Assembly: GCA_964448935.1 (NCBI GenBank)
Contig: CAYVBE010000216.1
Coordinates: 1-6,815 of the forward strand
Origin: CAYVBE01 sp964448935
GTDB lineage: Bacteria > Planctomycetota > Brocadiia > SM23-32
DNA length: 6,815 bases
Reading direction: 5' to 3'
Part shown: one piece after another, positions 1-6,078 of the stretch
How positions within the stretch are numbered: position 1 is the first letter of the stretch
How the letters are laid out: each line of letters starts with the position of its first letter
Notes under the pieces: generated by a model
What the model saw: only the letters and a program-made list of their open reading frames with translations
Told to the model about the DNA's origin: nothing
The model's database searches: none
Position numbers and translations under genes: made by a program

Positions 1-24
1 GACCACTAGCCGAGGTACAAACGA

Positions 25-52
25 AAAGCCCCGCTCTTCCGGGCGGGGCTTT
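25..52 (-). terminator. Rho-independent terminator, probably bidirectional, after the histone-like gene
   Basis: A perfect 10-bp stem (25-34 pairs with 43-52) encloses an 8-nt loop; its core is GCCCCGC/GCGGGGC. Read on the minus strand it is followed by TTTTCGTTTGT, and it lies 22 bp past the stop of the 59-codon gene at 75-254. Read on the plus strand it is followed by TTTCTATTTGT, so it could also end a gene arriving from left of the window. Positions 1-24 hold nothing else that I can identify. Confidence 0.85.
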
Positions 53-74
53 CTATTTGTGCAAAACGGGGTGT

Positions 75-254
75 CTACACGTCGCGTCCTTTGACCGTCT
101 TGCGTCCGTTGGCCTGAGCGCGCTCGATCGCGTCGTCCAGCAGATCGTACACTGAATCGTTTAACGCGTCTAACAACTCCGCGGCGCTCATGAGGCCCTT
201 TTCCTTGACGTAATTCTTGACCTTCGTCCCGACGACCAGCATTTCCTTCGCCAT
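75..254 (-). CDS. Bacterial histone-fold DNA-binding protein (Bd0055-like minimal histone), 59 aa
   Basis: The product is a 59-residue protein beginning MAKEMLVVGTKVK and ending NGRKTVKGRDV. The layout is that of a single histone fold: a short helix 1 (about residues 9-20), a loop, a long amphipathic helix 2 (about 23-49, SAAELLDALNDSVYDLLDDA), then loop 2 with R51-K52-T53-V54 and R57-D58-V59. The last segment parallels the GRKTIKAEDI signature of archaeal histones such as HMfB and the RKTV...RDI ending that I recall for Bdellovibrio Bd0055. Helix 3 is practically absent, as in short bacterial histones; archaeal histones continue for about 10 residues. Family members dimerise, bind DNA and act on the nucleoid. 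Likely DNA contacts are K11, K13, R51, K52 and T53 (inferred). The start is fixed by GAGGAGG at 263-269, 8 nt upstream. The gene has its own promoter and terminator. Hand-counted GC is about 57%, and it uses TTA and TTG leucine codons, unlike its visibly GC-richer neighbours. The fold assignment rests on motif and helix spacing, not on a search. Confidence 0.85.
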   Translation of the reverse strand: MAKEMLVVGTKVKNYVKEKGLMSAAELLDALNDSVYDLLDDAIERAQANGRKTVKGRDV

Positions 255-262
255 AGACTGGC

Positions 263-269
263 CCTCCTC
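263..269 (-). promoter_or_regulatory. Shine-Dalgarno of the histone-like gene
   Basis: GAGGAGG on the minus strand, 8 nt before the ATG at 252-254. It is one of the two strongest ribosome binding sites in the window, and it supports the short gene as real and well translated. Confidence 0.8.
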
Positions 270-281
270 GACTGAGGTTAG

Positions 282-301
282 AAAAAATCCGTCCCTAACG
301 G
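282..301 (-). promoter_or_regulatory. Possible 5' leader hairpin with U-tract in the histone-like mRNA
   Basis: On the minus strand, CCGT (298-301) can pair with ACGG (289-292) around a 5-nt loop, followed at once by A and six T residues (282-287). A competing pairing, GTTAG (295-299) with CTAAC (277-281), uses part of the same sequence, so the two structures exclude each other. This could be a weak attenuator or a stabilising hairpin at the very 5' end of the transcript. The stems are only 4 and 5 bp, so chance is quite possible. Confidence 0.25.
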
Positions 302-308
302 CACCCAG

Positions 309-339
309 ATAATACTACAGCCTCCCCCGGCGCTGTCAA
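309..339 (-). promoter_or_regulatory. Sigma-70-type promoter of the histone-like gene
   Basis: On the minus strand there is a perfect TTGACA -35 box (334-339). It is followed either by TAGTAT after 16 bp (312-317) or by TATTAT after 19 bp (309-314). Transcription would start near 302-305, about 50 nt before the ATG. In such GC-rich DNA a perfect -35 with an AT-rich -10 is unlikely by chance, and it predicts strong constitutive expression. Confidence 0.75.
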
Positions 340-356
340 GGGCCAAATCGGAAAAC

Positions 357-374
357 AAGGCACTTATTTGCCTT
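357..374 (-). terminator. Candidate terminator of the polyol dehydrogenase gene
   Basis: On the minus strand, AAGGCA and TGCCTT form a 6-bp stem around a 6-nt loop, followed by GTTTTCC. It lies 11 bp past the dehydrogenase stop codon (386-388). A second, adjoining inverted repeat (373-380 TTTTCGGC with 389-396 GCCGAAAA, 8-nt loop) encloses that stop codon. Together they would insulate the histone-like promoter at 309-339 from upstream read-through. The stem is short and the T-tract interrupted, so termination may be partial. Confidence 0.5.
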
Positions 375-385
375 TTCGGCCCGTT

Positions 386-1420
386 TCAGCCGAAAATCAC
401 CATGGTTTTCAACGAACTTTCCCGGTTGTGGGCGCAGAAACTCAGTGCTTCCTGCACGCGTGGGAACTCAAACCGGTGCGTCACCAGGGCGTCCGTATCT
501 ATCCTGCCGGCCGCCATCAGGTTGACCGCCGCCCCGTATACGCCGGCGTAGCGGAAGATCGGATGCACGGAGACCTCCTTGCCCTGGGCCTTTCCCAGCG
601 GCACCTCCACCCGGTCGCCGCCCATGCCTATCCAGGCCACGCGCCCGCCCCGGCGCGCGACGTCAAACGCCTGCGCCGCCGTCTGCGGCACGCCGGCACA
701 CTCCAGTACCACGTCCGCCGTCCCGCTCAGTTCCTCGGCCACGTCCGTCTCCGCAGCGTTTACCGTAGCAGTGGCGCCCAGAAGCGGCGCGACTTCCAGG
801 CGGTTCGGCAGCAGGTCTACTGCCGTAATGCTGGTTGCGCCGTAGGCGGCCGCAGCGGCGACGGCCAGCAGGCCGATGGGCCCTGCGCCCAGCACCACCA
901 CGCTCTCGCCGGGCCGCAGCCCCGTCAGGTTGCAGGCGTGCATGCCCACCGCCAGGGGCTCGATGGTGGCGCCGGCCTCCATGCTCACCCCCTGGGGCAG
1001 CCGGTAGGCGAAATCCTCGGGCGACGTCACGTACTCGCAGAACGCGCCGTCCACGGGCGGCGTGGCCATGAAGACCACGTCCGGGCAGAGATTGTATCGC
1101 CCGCTCAGGCAGTGGCGGCAGCGCCGGCAAGGGATGCCGGGCTCCAGCGCCACGCGGTCCCCTTCCCGCAACGAACTCACCTGATCGCCGGTTTCCACCA
1201 CCACGCCGGCGCATTCGTGCCCCAGGATCAGGGGTTCCTCGACGCGGCAGTTGCCGATGCGGCCGTGCTCGTAATAATGGACGTCCGACCCGCAGACGCC
1301 CACGGCGTTCATCTTCACCAGCACCTCCAGCGGTCCCGGCCGGGGCACGGGTATCTCGCGTTGCTCCGTCTTTTCCGGTTCCATCAGGTAGACGGCCTTC
1401 ATCGTAGTGTCCGGTTGCAT
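386..1420 (-). CDS. Zinc-dependent polyol dehydrogenase (sorbitol/xylitol dehydrogenase family, MDR)
   Basis: This cytoplasmic medium-chain dehydrogenase is expected to oxidise a polyol to a ketose with NAD+. Counting from the chosen start (344 aa, normal for the family), the GroES-like domain carries the catalytic-zinc ligands C43 (in VCGSDVHYYEHG), H68 and E69 (in LGHEC) and E154. The structural-zinc cysteines are C98, C101, C104 and C112. The Rossmann domain has GAGPIG at 178-183 and an acidic D202 at the end of the second strand, which favours NAD+ over NADP+. PIFRYAGVY (287-295) matches the FRYANxYP signature of sorbitol/xylitol dehydrogenases. The substrate cannot be fixed; sorbitol, xylitol, ribitol and arabinitol are all plausible. 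I chose the ATG at 1418-1420 because AAGGA lies 7 nt upstream. An ATG at 1442-1444 would add 8 residues but has no good ribosome binding site and sits almost on the predicted transcription start. The gene is divergent from the secreted protein/kinase operon. Confidence 0.93.
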   Translation of the reverse strand: MQPDTTMKAVYLMEPEKTEQREIPVPRPGPLEVLVKMNAVGVCGSDVHYYEHGRIGNCRVEEPLILGHECAGVVVETGDQVSSLREGDRVALEPGIPCRRCRHCLSGRYNLCPDVVFMATPPVDGAFCEYVTSPEDFAYRLPQGVSMEAGATIEPLAVGMHACNLTGLRPGESVVVLGAGPIGLLAVAAAAAYGATSITAVDLLPNRLEVAPLLGATATVNAAETDVAEELSGTADVVLECAGVPQTAAQAFDVARRGGRVAWIGMGGDRVEVPLGKAQGKEVSVHPIFRYAGVYGAAVNLMAAGRIDTDALVTHRFEFPRVQEALSFCAHNRESSLKTMVIFG

Positions 1421-1427
1421 CGGCGTG

Positions 1428-1432
1428 TCCTT
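1428..1432 (-). promoter_or_regulatory. Shine-Dalgarno deciding the dehydrogenase start
   Basis: AAGGA on the minus strand, 7 nt before the ATG at 1418-1420. The next ATG upstream (1442-1444) has only a poor match before it, so this site favours the shorter protein. Confidence 0.6.
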
Positions 1433-1444
1433 TTCAGAAGGCAT

Positions 1445-1462
1445 GGGATTCCAACGGGATTC
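1445..1462. repeat. Direct repeat GGGATTC, spaced one helical turn
   Basis: GGGATTC occurs at 1445-1451 and again at 1456-1462, 11 bp start to start. The second copy overlaps the candidate -10 box of the dehydrogenase promoter, so the pair could be an operator. With only 7 bp per copy, chance cannot be excluded. Confidence 0.3.
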
Positions 1463-1487
1463 TATCCCCGCGCCGATGGACGCGCAA
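1459..1487 (-). promoter_or_regulatory. Candidate promoter of the dehydrogenase gene
   Basis: On the minus strand, TTGCGC (1482-1487), a 17-bp spacer and TAGAAT (1459-1464) match the sigma-70 consensus at 4/6 and 5/6. The predicted start near 1452 gives a leader of about 30 nt to the chosen ATG at 1420, and almost none to the alternative ATG at 1444. Confidence 0.5.
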
Positions 1488-1506
1488 GCGGGCCGGGCAG
1501 CGCTTG
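1485..1506. promoter_or_regulatory. Inverted repeat between the divergent promoters, candidate operator
   Basis: CAAGCG (1485-1490) and CGCTTG (1501-1506) are exact inverted copies separated by 10 bp. The left arm overlaps the -35 box of the minus-strand promoter and the right arm overlaps the -35 box of the plus-strand promoter. One dimeric regulator bound here could control both directions. No regulator gene lies in the window, and 6-bp arms are short. Confidence 0.4.
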
Positions 1507-1532
1507 TCCGCGCGGGTGCCCACCGTTATCAT
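1504..1532 (+). promoter_or_regulatory. Candidate promoter of the secreted protein/kinase operon
   Basis: TTGTCC (1504-1509), a 17-bp spacer and TATCAT (1527-1532) match the sigma-70 consensus at 4/6 and 5/6. The predicted start near 1539 leaves about 47 nt to the ATG at 1586. The AT-rich -10 stands out in an otherwise GC-rich intergenic stretch. Confidence 0.5.
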
Positions 1533-1585
1533 AGCCAACTGCGCGGTCCCGGCAGACGGTGCCCAGAACTGACCACAGAGGCGAG

Positions 1586-4537
1586 ATGCTCAGCCTGAGA
1601 AAACAATGGATGCCGGCGCTATCGGCGGCGCTCCTGGCGTTGACCCTTGCAGCCGAGGCGCGGCCGGCCGACGGCCTTTCCCTTCGTCACGAGGGGCGTC
1701 TGCTGCGCGTCGAGTCGCAGCACATGAGCCTCCTGATAGCACCGGAGAACGGCGGACGCGTGGTGTCGCTGTCCTTCGACGGCACCGAGATGACCGGGCT
1801 GGACCCGGGGGGCCACGGCGGCCTGATCGAAGAGGTCCACACGGCCGATTTCCCGTTCTCCGTCACCGAGCAGCGCTGGAGCGACGGCCGGCTGCGGCTG
1901 AAGATGGAGGCCCGGGCCGGGGCCCTGCGCGTGATCAAGGAGTATTCCTTCCGGGCGGACCGACCCGCGTTCCGGGTCCGCCTGAGGTTCGAGAATCATT
2001 CCGACTACGCGCTTTCGGGCCGCGCCGCTCCGGCCGTGCGCGCGTTGGCCCTTCCGGCGGGCCGGTCGGCCGCGGGCCGGCAGCTCTACTGTCTGAACCG
2101 GGGCCGGGGCGTGGAGACGTTCTCCCGGGAGCCTTTTCTGCACCGCCTGAACCGGGACGCCGGCCCGGCCGACCTGCGCTGGCTGGCGGTGTCCGACCCC
2201 GTGGATCGGCGCGTGCTGGGCTTCGCGCTGCACGAGGGCGGGAGCCGCTGCCTGCGGCCGCTGCGTTCGCCCGAGGGCGGCGTGTTGGTGGGATGGTCCT
2301 TCCCCGCACTGCCCGCCCGGAGCCACTACGAGACGACGATCACCGTGGCCGCGCTCCGGGACTTCGCCGCGCTGGCCGAACTGACCCCCCGGCTGGCCGC
2401 GCAGAGCGTGAGCCGATGGCGGGGCGACCGCCTGCGCGTCCACGTGCTCATGACGGCCCTGGACGAAACCTTCCCGGAGGTCTCCGTCATCACGCGGACC
2501 TATGACGCTTCCGGCGGGGAGGGGGAGCCCTGTGACCCGGTCCTGTTCGACCGGCTGACTTCCCTGAGCGTGGGGGAGGACGAGACGCGGTCCGGGCGGC
2601 GGGAGCAGCCGCCGGCGTGGCTGCTGCACGAGGTCTACAGCACGGGGCAGCTGATGGCGCGTTTCGCGGTCCCCTCGGAAGCCGCCGTCGCATCGCCGCC
2701 GCCGCAGACGGCCTCGCCCGAGCCGCCGGCGGTCGAGCCCCTGCCGGGCGGCTGGCCGCGGCATTCAGCGGCGTCGGCCACGGAGGAGCAGCGCAAGCGG
2801 GGATTTCTGGCCTGGCATTTCGACGGCGCGGCCGACCGGCCGGAGCTGCGTGTGGTCGAGATGGTGTTGACCAACGGGGAGGAGCGGACGCTGTTCTTCG
2901 GCGTGCGGGCGCTGCAGGATATCGAGAGCCTCCGCTTCAATATGGCCGGTGAGACCTCGGTGGGGGTTGGCCCCACCTCGGTGCCCCCGGCGGCGGTAGA
3001 CCTGTGGATGGTCGAGGAACCCGCCGGAGAGCCGGCGCGCCTGACACCCCGCACCACGCTCGCCCTCGGCGCGGGCGAGACCGCCTGGGTGGCGCTGACG
3101 GCCGACGGGGCCGTCCTGAGCCCGGGCGTCTACAGCGGCGATCTGGTGTTCAGCGGTCCTGGCGTTTTGCGCGTTCCGTTCAAGGTGGTCGTTCAGGACA
3201 GGCCCGCCCCCGGCCCTCACTCGTTCGGGCTGTGGTACGACGGCCCGTGGAGTCGTGGCGAGGCGCCCGGGCCGCTGCTGGCCAAGCTGCGGGGTTACGG
3301 AGTGGATGCACTGACGCTGCCCGAAGGGGCTCCCGATGCCCTCCGCCACGCGGCCCTCAGGTCGGCGTTCAGCTTTCTGGCCTCACGGGCCGGGGGCGGC
3401 ACACTTCCCCCAGTTTACGCCGCGTCCCGGACTGCGCTGCCTTATCCCTACCCCGTTTGGGTGGTTCTGACGGACGCCGCCGGGCCCGAAGTCGCTCCGG
3501 CCGCGGGGCAAAACGGCTGGACGCCCGCCCTGTTGGGGGAACACGTGCCCTCGGCAGATCTCTTGTCGCAACTTTCCGGGCCGAAGTTCATCGCGGTGCA
3601 CCAGGGCTGTCCCCCGGACGCCGTGCCCGACTTGGTGCGGGCGGCGGCCCTGTCGGGGCAGGAGCCGGTATGGACCCATCTGAACCTTCGGGGGGCGAAC
3701 TGGCGCCGCGCGGTTCTGGAGGTGAGGGCTGCCCTCTGGGCGGCCGCCTGGCAGGGCCTGGCCGGCGCGATGGTCACATGCGACCCACCCCGCACCGCCG
3801 TGGACCGCCAGCTTGCCGTGTGGCACGTGCTGCGCGACGCGCGGCAGGAGGTCGCCCTCTGGCGGGAGGCACGATGGCAGACCGAGTCGCTGCCGCAGGG
3901 TCAGTCGTCCGGCAACCGCCAATTGCTGCTGCTCAGGGAGAGGCTGGAGAGCGTCATTGGTCCCGCCGAGCACTGCCTCCTGACCATACATCGGGAGCCG
4001 CGCCCCTTTCGCTCCGTCTATCGGGTGAGTCCACCACGGGGCAAGCGGCGCCCGACCCTTGAGCAATTCTCGGCCGCCCGGTTGACGGTCCTCGACGTGC
4101 TGTCGAGGATGGCGAACTACGCGCCGGCGGACGCAGGGCCCGACCTCTACTGGCAGGGCATCCCCCTCGTGCGCGACGGACTGCCGCAGTGGACTCTGGT
4201 GGCGCTGGAGGGCGAATCCGCCTGGAAGGCCGCCAGACGCCTGCGTGAGGATATCGAGAAACGCACGGGGATAACGCTCGAAGTGCAGCGCAGCCTGCCG
4301 GATGACGAGGAGCAGGAGGGGCGGCTGGTCATCATCAGTGCCGACGAGGGAACCCCCGCGCTGTCGGGGCTGTTCCCCGCCGTCTCGGCGCGGGAGACCG
4401 GCGAAAGTGCCACCATCCTGCGGCAGGACGAAGAGGCGCTGGTGGTCGCCTTCTTCGGGGAAGAGGGGCTGCGCACCATTATGCGCGGCTTCAGCCCCCG
4501 CCCGAACCTCTACGCGCCAGCGCGCGAAGTGCGGTGA
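1586..4537 (+). CDS. Large secreted multidomain protein: mutarotase-like sandwich, Ig-like layer, degenerate barrel-like region, GH20b/GH67N-like C-terminus
   Basis: I do not recognise a named family for this 983-residue protein; the domain calls come from fold patterns. Residues 1-25 look like a Sec signal peptide (basic LRKQ, hydrophobic ALSAALLALTL, cleavage likely after AEA), without a lipobox cysteine. Residues about 31-275 are strand-rich and resemble a galactose-mutarotase-like sandwich that typically binds sugar. Residues about 365-395 are a Pro/Ala-rich linker. Residues about 420-537 look Ig-like, ending SPGVYSGDLVFSG...VPFKVVV, as in the layer before GH123/DUF4091-type barrels. Residues about 545-760 could be a shortened barrel (LRGYGVDALTLPE), but I see no clear acidic catalytic pair. 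Residues about 865-972 (AARRLREDIEKRTGITLEV, then RLVIISADEG) resemble the non-catalytic domain that normally precedes GH20/GH67 barrels, yet here it is C-terminal. I chose ATG 1586 because it places the basic n-region at the start; GTG 1559 would add 9 residues and has no ribosome binding site. It is probably a periplasmic or exported glycan-binding or glycan-processing protein. Confidence 0.8.
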   Translation: MLSLRKQWMPALSAALLALTLAAEARPADGLSLRHEGRLLRVESQHMSLLIAPENGGRVVSLSFDGTEMTGLDPGGHGGLIEEVHTADFPFSVTEQRWSDGRLRLKMEARAGALRVIKEYSFRADRPAFRVRLRFENHSDYALSGRAAPAVRALALPAGRSAAGRQLYCLNRGRGVETFSREPFLHRLNRDAGPADLRWLAVSDPVDRRVLGFALHEGGSRCLRPLRSPEGGVLVGWSFPALPARSHYETTITVAALRDFAALAELTPRLAAQSVSRWRGDRLRVHVLMTALDETFPEVSVITRTYDASGGEGEPCDPVLFDRLTSLSVGEDETRSGRREQPPAWLLHEVYSTGQLMARFAVPSEAAVASPPPQTASPEPPAVEPLPGGWPRHSAASATEEQRKRGFLAWHFDGAADRPELRVVEMVLTNGEERTLFFGVRALQDIESLRFNMAGETSVGVGPTSVPPAAVDLWMVEEPAGEPARLTPRTTLALGAGETAWVALTADGAVLSPGVYSGDLVFSGPGVLRVPFKVVVQDRPAPGPHSFGLWYDGPWSRGEAPGPLLAKLRGYGVDALTLPEGAPDALRHAALRSAFSFLASRAGGGTLPPVYAASRTALPYPYPVWVVLTDAAGPEVAPAAGQNGWTPALLGEHVPSADLLSQLSGPKFIAVHQGCPPDAVPDLVRAAALSGQEPVWTHLNLRGANWRRAVLEVRAALWAAAWQGLAGAMVTCDPPRTAVDRQLAVWHVLRDARQEVALWREARWQTESLPQGQSSGNRQLLLLRERLESVIGPAEHCLLTIHREPRPFRSVYRVSPPRGKRRPTLEQFSAARLTVLDVLSRMANYAPADAGPDLYWQGIPLVRDGLPQWTLVALEGESAWKAARRLREDIEKRTGITLEVQRSLPDDEEQEGRLVIISADEGTPALSGLFPAVSARETGESATILRQDEEALVVAFFGEEGLRTIMRGFSPRPNLYAPAREVR

Positions 4538-4542
4538 GCAAA

Positions 4543-4557
4543 CCTTCCGGGAAGGAG
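4543..4557 (+). promoter_or_regulatory. Strong Shine-Dalgarno of the kinase gene, inside a small hairpin
   Basis: GGAAGGAG (4550-4557) lies 9 nt before the ATG at 4567. Its first part can pair with CCTTC just upstream (4543-4547) around a 3-nt loop, which would mask the site. Ribosomes finishing the upstream gene at 4537 would come close enough to open the hairpin, so translation may be coupled. The ribosome binding site is clear; the coupling is inferred. Confidence 0.65.
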
Positions 4558-4566
4558 CCGTCCGAG

Positions 4567-6051
4567 ATGGCGTCGTTGTTCACAGGTATTGACGTGGGCA
4601 CGCAGGGGGTCCGGTGTCTGGTGGTGGATCCCGCCGGGCGGCCGATGGGCGCGGGCGAGGTGCCCTTCAGCCTGGAGCAGACCTCCCTGTCCGAGGGGTG
4701 GCGGGAGCAAGAACCGCGGGCGTGGATCGCGGCCGTGCGCCGGGCTTTGGCACAGGCGCTTGGGGACGTGCCGGCGGACCGCGTGGCGGCCGTGGGCGTA
4801 ACCAGCACCAGCGGGACGCTCTGCGCCCTGGACTCCGAGCACGCGCCCCTCATGCCGGCCATCATGTACAACGATCGGCGCAGCCGCGGGGAAGCCGAGC
4901 AGGTGCAGCGGGCCGGCATTGACCTGACCGACCGGCTGGGGTATCGGTTCAGTTCCTCCTTCGGCCTGCCCAAGATTCTGTGGGTGAAACAGAACCGACC
5001 GGAGGTCTACGAGCGGGCCCGGCTGTTCACAAGCCCCACCGATTACGTGATCGGCTGGCTGACCCACGCGTGGGGGCGTTCGGACCAGACGAACATGCTC
5101 AAGTTCGGCTACGACCTGCTCGAGGGCCGCTGGCCGCGGTTCATCGAGGAGGCCCTCGGGCTGGACGCCTCGCGCCTGCCGCGGGTTCAGAAACCGGGCG
5201 AGTCGGCCGGCCGTATCACGCGCGAGCGCGCCGCGGACACCGGCCTTCCGCATGGCATCCCCGTGGTGGCCGGCATGACGGACGGCTGCGCGTCCCAGGT
5301 CTCCGGCGGGGCCGTCGCGCCCGGCCTCTACAACACCACCATCGGCACAACGCTGGTCATCAAGGGCGTCAGCGAGGAACTGCTGCTGGACCCCGTCGGG
5401 CGAATCTACTGCCACCGTCACCCGGCCGGCTGGTGGCTGCCCGGAGGGGCCAGTAACACGGGGGCGGAATGCCTGGCGGCCGGCCGCGTGGCGGGGCGCG
5501 AGACGGGCTTCGGGCCGGACGACACCGAGGCGCTCAGCGCCGCGGCGCTGGACCACAGCCCCACCGACCTGACTGTCTATCCGCTGGTGGGCACCGGCGA
5601 ACGCTTCCCCTTCCGAGACCCCGAGGCGGAAGGCTTCGTGCTGGGCAGTCCGGAGCGCCGGGAGCAGTTGTTCGCGGGCTGCCTGGAGGGGGTGGCCTGT
5701 CTGGAGCGGCTGGCCTACGAGACCCTGGCCGATATCGGCGCCCGTGTAGGCGACACCATCTACTCCGCCGGGGGCGGGGCAGCGGGCGACTCCTGGCTGC
5801 AGATCCGGGCCGACACCATGGGCCGGACGGTTCTCAGGCCCGCGCTGACCGGCGCGGCCATGGGAGCGGCCATCCTGGCGGCCTCGTACGAGCGCTATGC
5901 CGACTTGCCGGAGGCAGCCCGAGCCATGGTGCGCATCGAGAAGGAGGTGCAACCCCGCGTGCAGTGTGTGGGCGCATACGGCGAGAAGTACGAGCAGTTC
6001 GTGGCCGAGTGCGCCGAGCGCGGCTACGTGGAGCGCCGCGCGCGGGGATGA
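4567..6051 (+). CDS. FGGY-family carbohydrate kinase, pentulokinase probably of D-ribulokinase type
   Basis: This cytoplasmic kinase uses ATP to phosphorylate a ketose. The 494 residues span the whole two-lobed FGGY fold. GIDVGTQGVR (7-16) is the N-terminal phosphate-binding loop with D9; MYNDRRS (100-106) belongs to the sugar-binding lobe; GMTDGCASQ (236-244) holds the expected catalytic base D239; YNTTIGTT (255-262) is the second phosphate loop; GGGAAGDSWLQIRADTMG (402-419) and GAAMGAAILAA (429-439) form the C-terminal ATP site. WWLPGGASNTGAECL and YPLVGTGERFPF recall the SePSK / plant XK-1 group, which acts on D-ribulose, more than classical XylB; this comparison is from memory. The ATG at 4567 follows GGAAGGAG. 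The alternative GTG at 4534 overlaps the previous stop as GTGA and would add 11 residues without a ribosome binding site. It is the second gene of an operon with the secreted protein. The polyol dehydrogenase across the divergent promoters could supply its substrate. Confidence 0.9.
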   Translation: MASLFTGIDVGTQGVRCLVVDPAGRPMGAGEVPFSLEQTSLSEGWREQEPRAWIAAVRRALAQALGDVPADRVAAVGVTSTSGTLCALDSEHAPLMPAIMYNDRRSRGEAEQVQRAGIDLTDRLGYRFSSSFGLPKILWVKQNRPEVYERARLFTSPTDYVIGWLTHAWGRSDQTNMLKFGYDLLEGRWPRFIEEALGLDASRLPRVQKPGESAGRITRERAADTGLPHGIPVVAGMTDGCASQVSGGAVAPGLYNTTIGTTLVIKGVSEELLLDPVGRIYCHRHPAGWWLPGGASNTGAECLAAGRVAGRETGFGPDDTEALSAAALDHSPTDLTVYPLVGTGERFPFRDPEAEGFVLGSPERREQLFAGCLEGVACLERLAYETLADIGARVGDTIYSAGGGAAGDSWLQIRADTMGRTVLRPALTGAAMGAAILAASYERYADLPEAARAMVRIEKEVQPRVQCVGAYGEKYEQFVAECAERGYVERRARG

Positions 6052-6078
6052 GCCGACGGGCCGGCCGGGAGCGCGCTG

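Noticed and set aside
1..24. End of a plus-strand gene (TAG at 7-9) before the terminator
   Set aside because: Two codons are too few to support a coding region; only the bidirectional terminator hints at it.
368..1534. Long plus-strand frame of 388 codons opposite the dehydrogenase
   Set aside because: It is rich in Arg, His, Gly and Pro, has no domain signature, and mirrors a clearly real zinc dehydrogenase on the other strand; it arises from high GC.
2680..2760. Pro/Ala-rich coding stretch that might be a repeat array
   Set aside because: No unit recurs regularly; it reads as an ordinary interdomain linker of the secreted protein.
1619..2764. Minus-strand frame of 381 codons inside the secreted-protein gene
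   Set aside because: The translation is dominated by Arg, Pro, Gly and Gln with no fold pattern, while the plus-strand frame has a signal peptide and strand-like periodicity.
4510..5952. Long minus-strand frame of 480 codons opposite the kinase
   Set aside because: It overlaps a kinase with every FGGY motif intact, and its own translation is compositionally biased without motifs.
6036..6078. Possible terminator between the converging kinase and beta-helix genes (GCGCGC arms, GGCCGGCC core)
   Set aside because: The pairings are short self-complementary GC runs, there is no T-tract on either strand, and similar runs are frequent in this GC-rich DNA.
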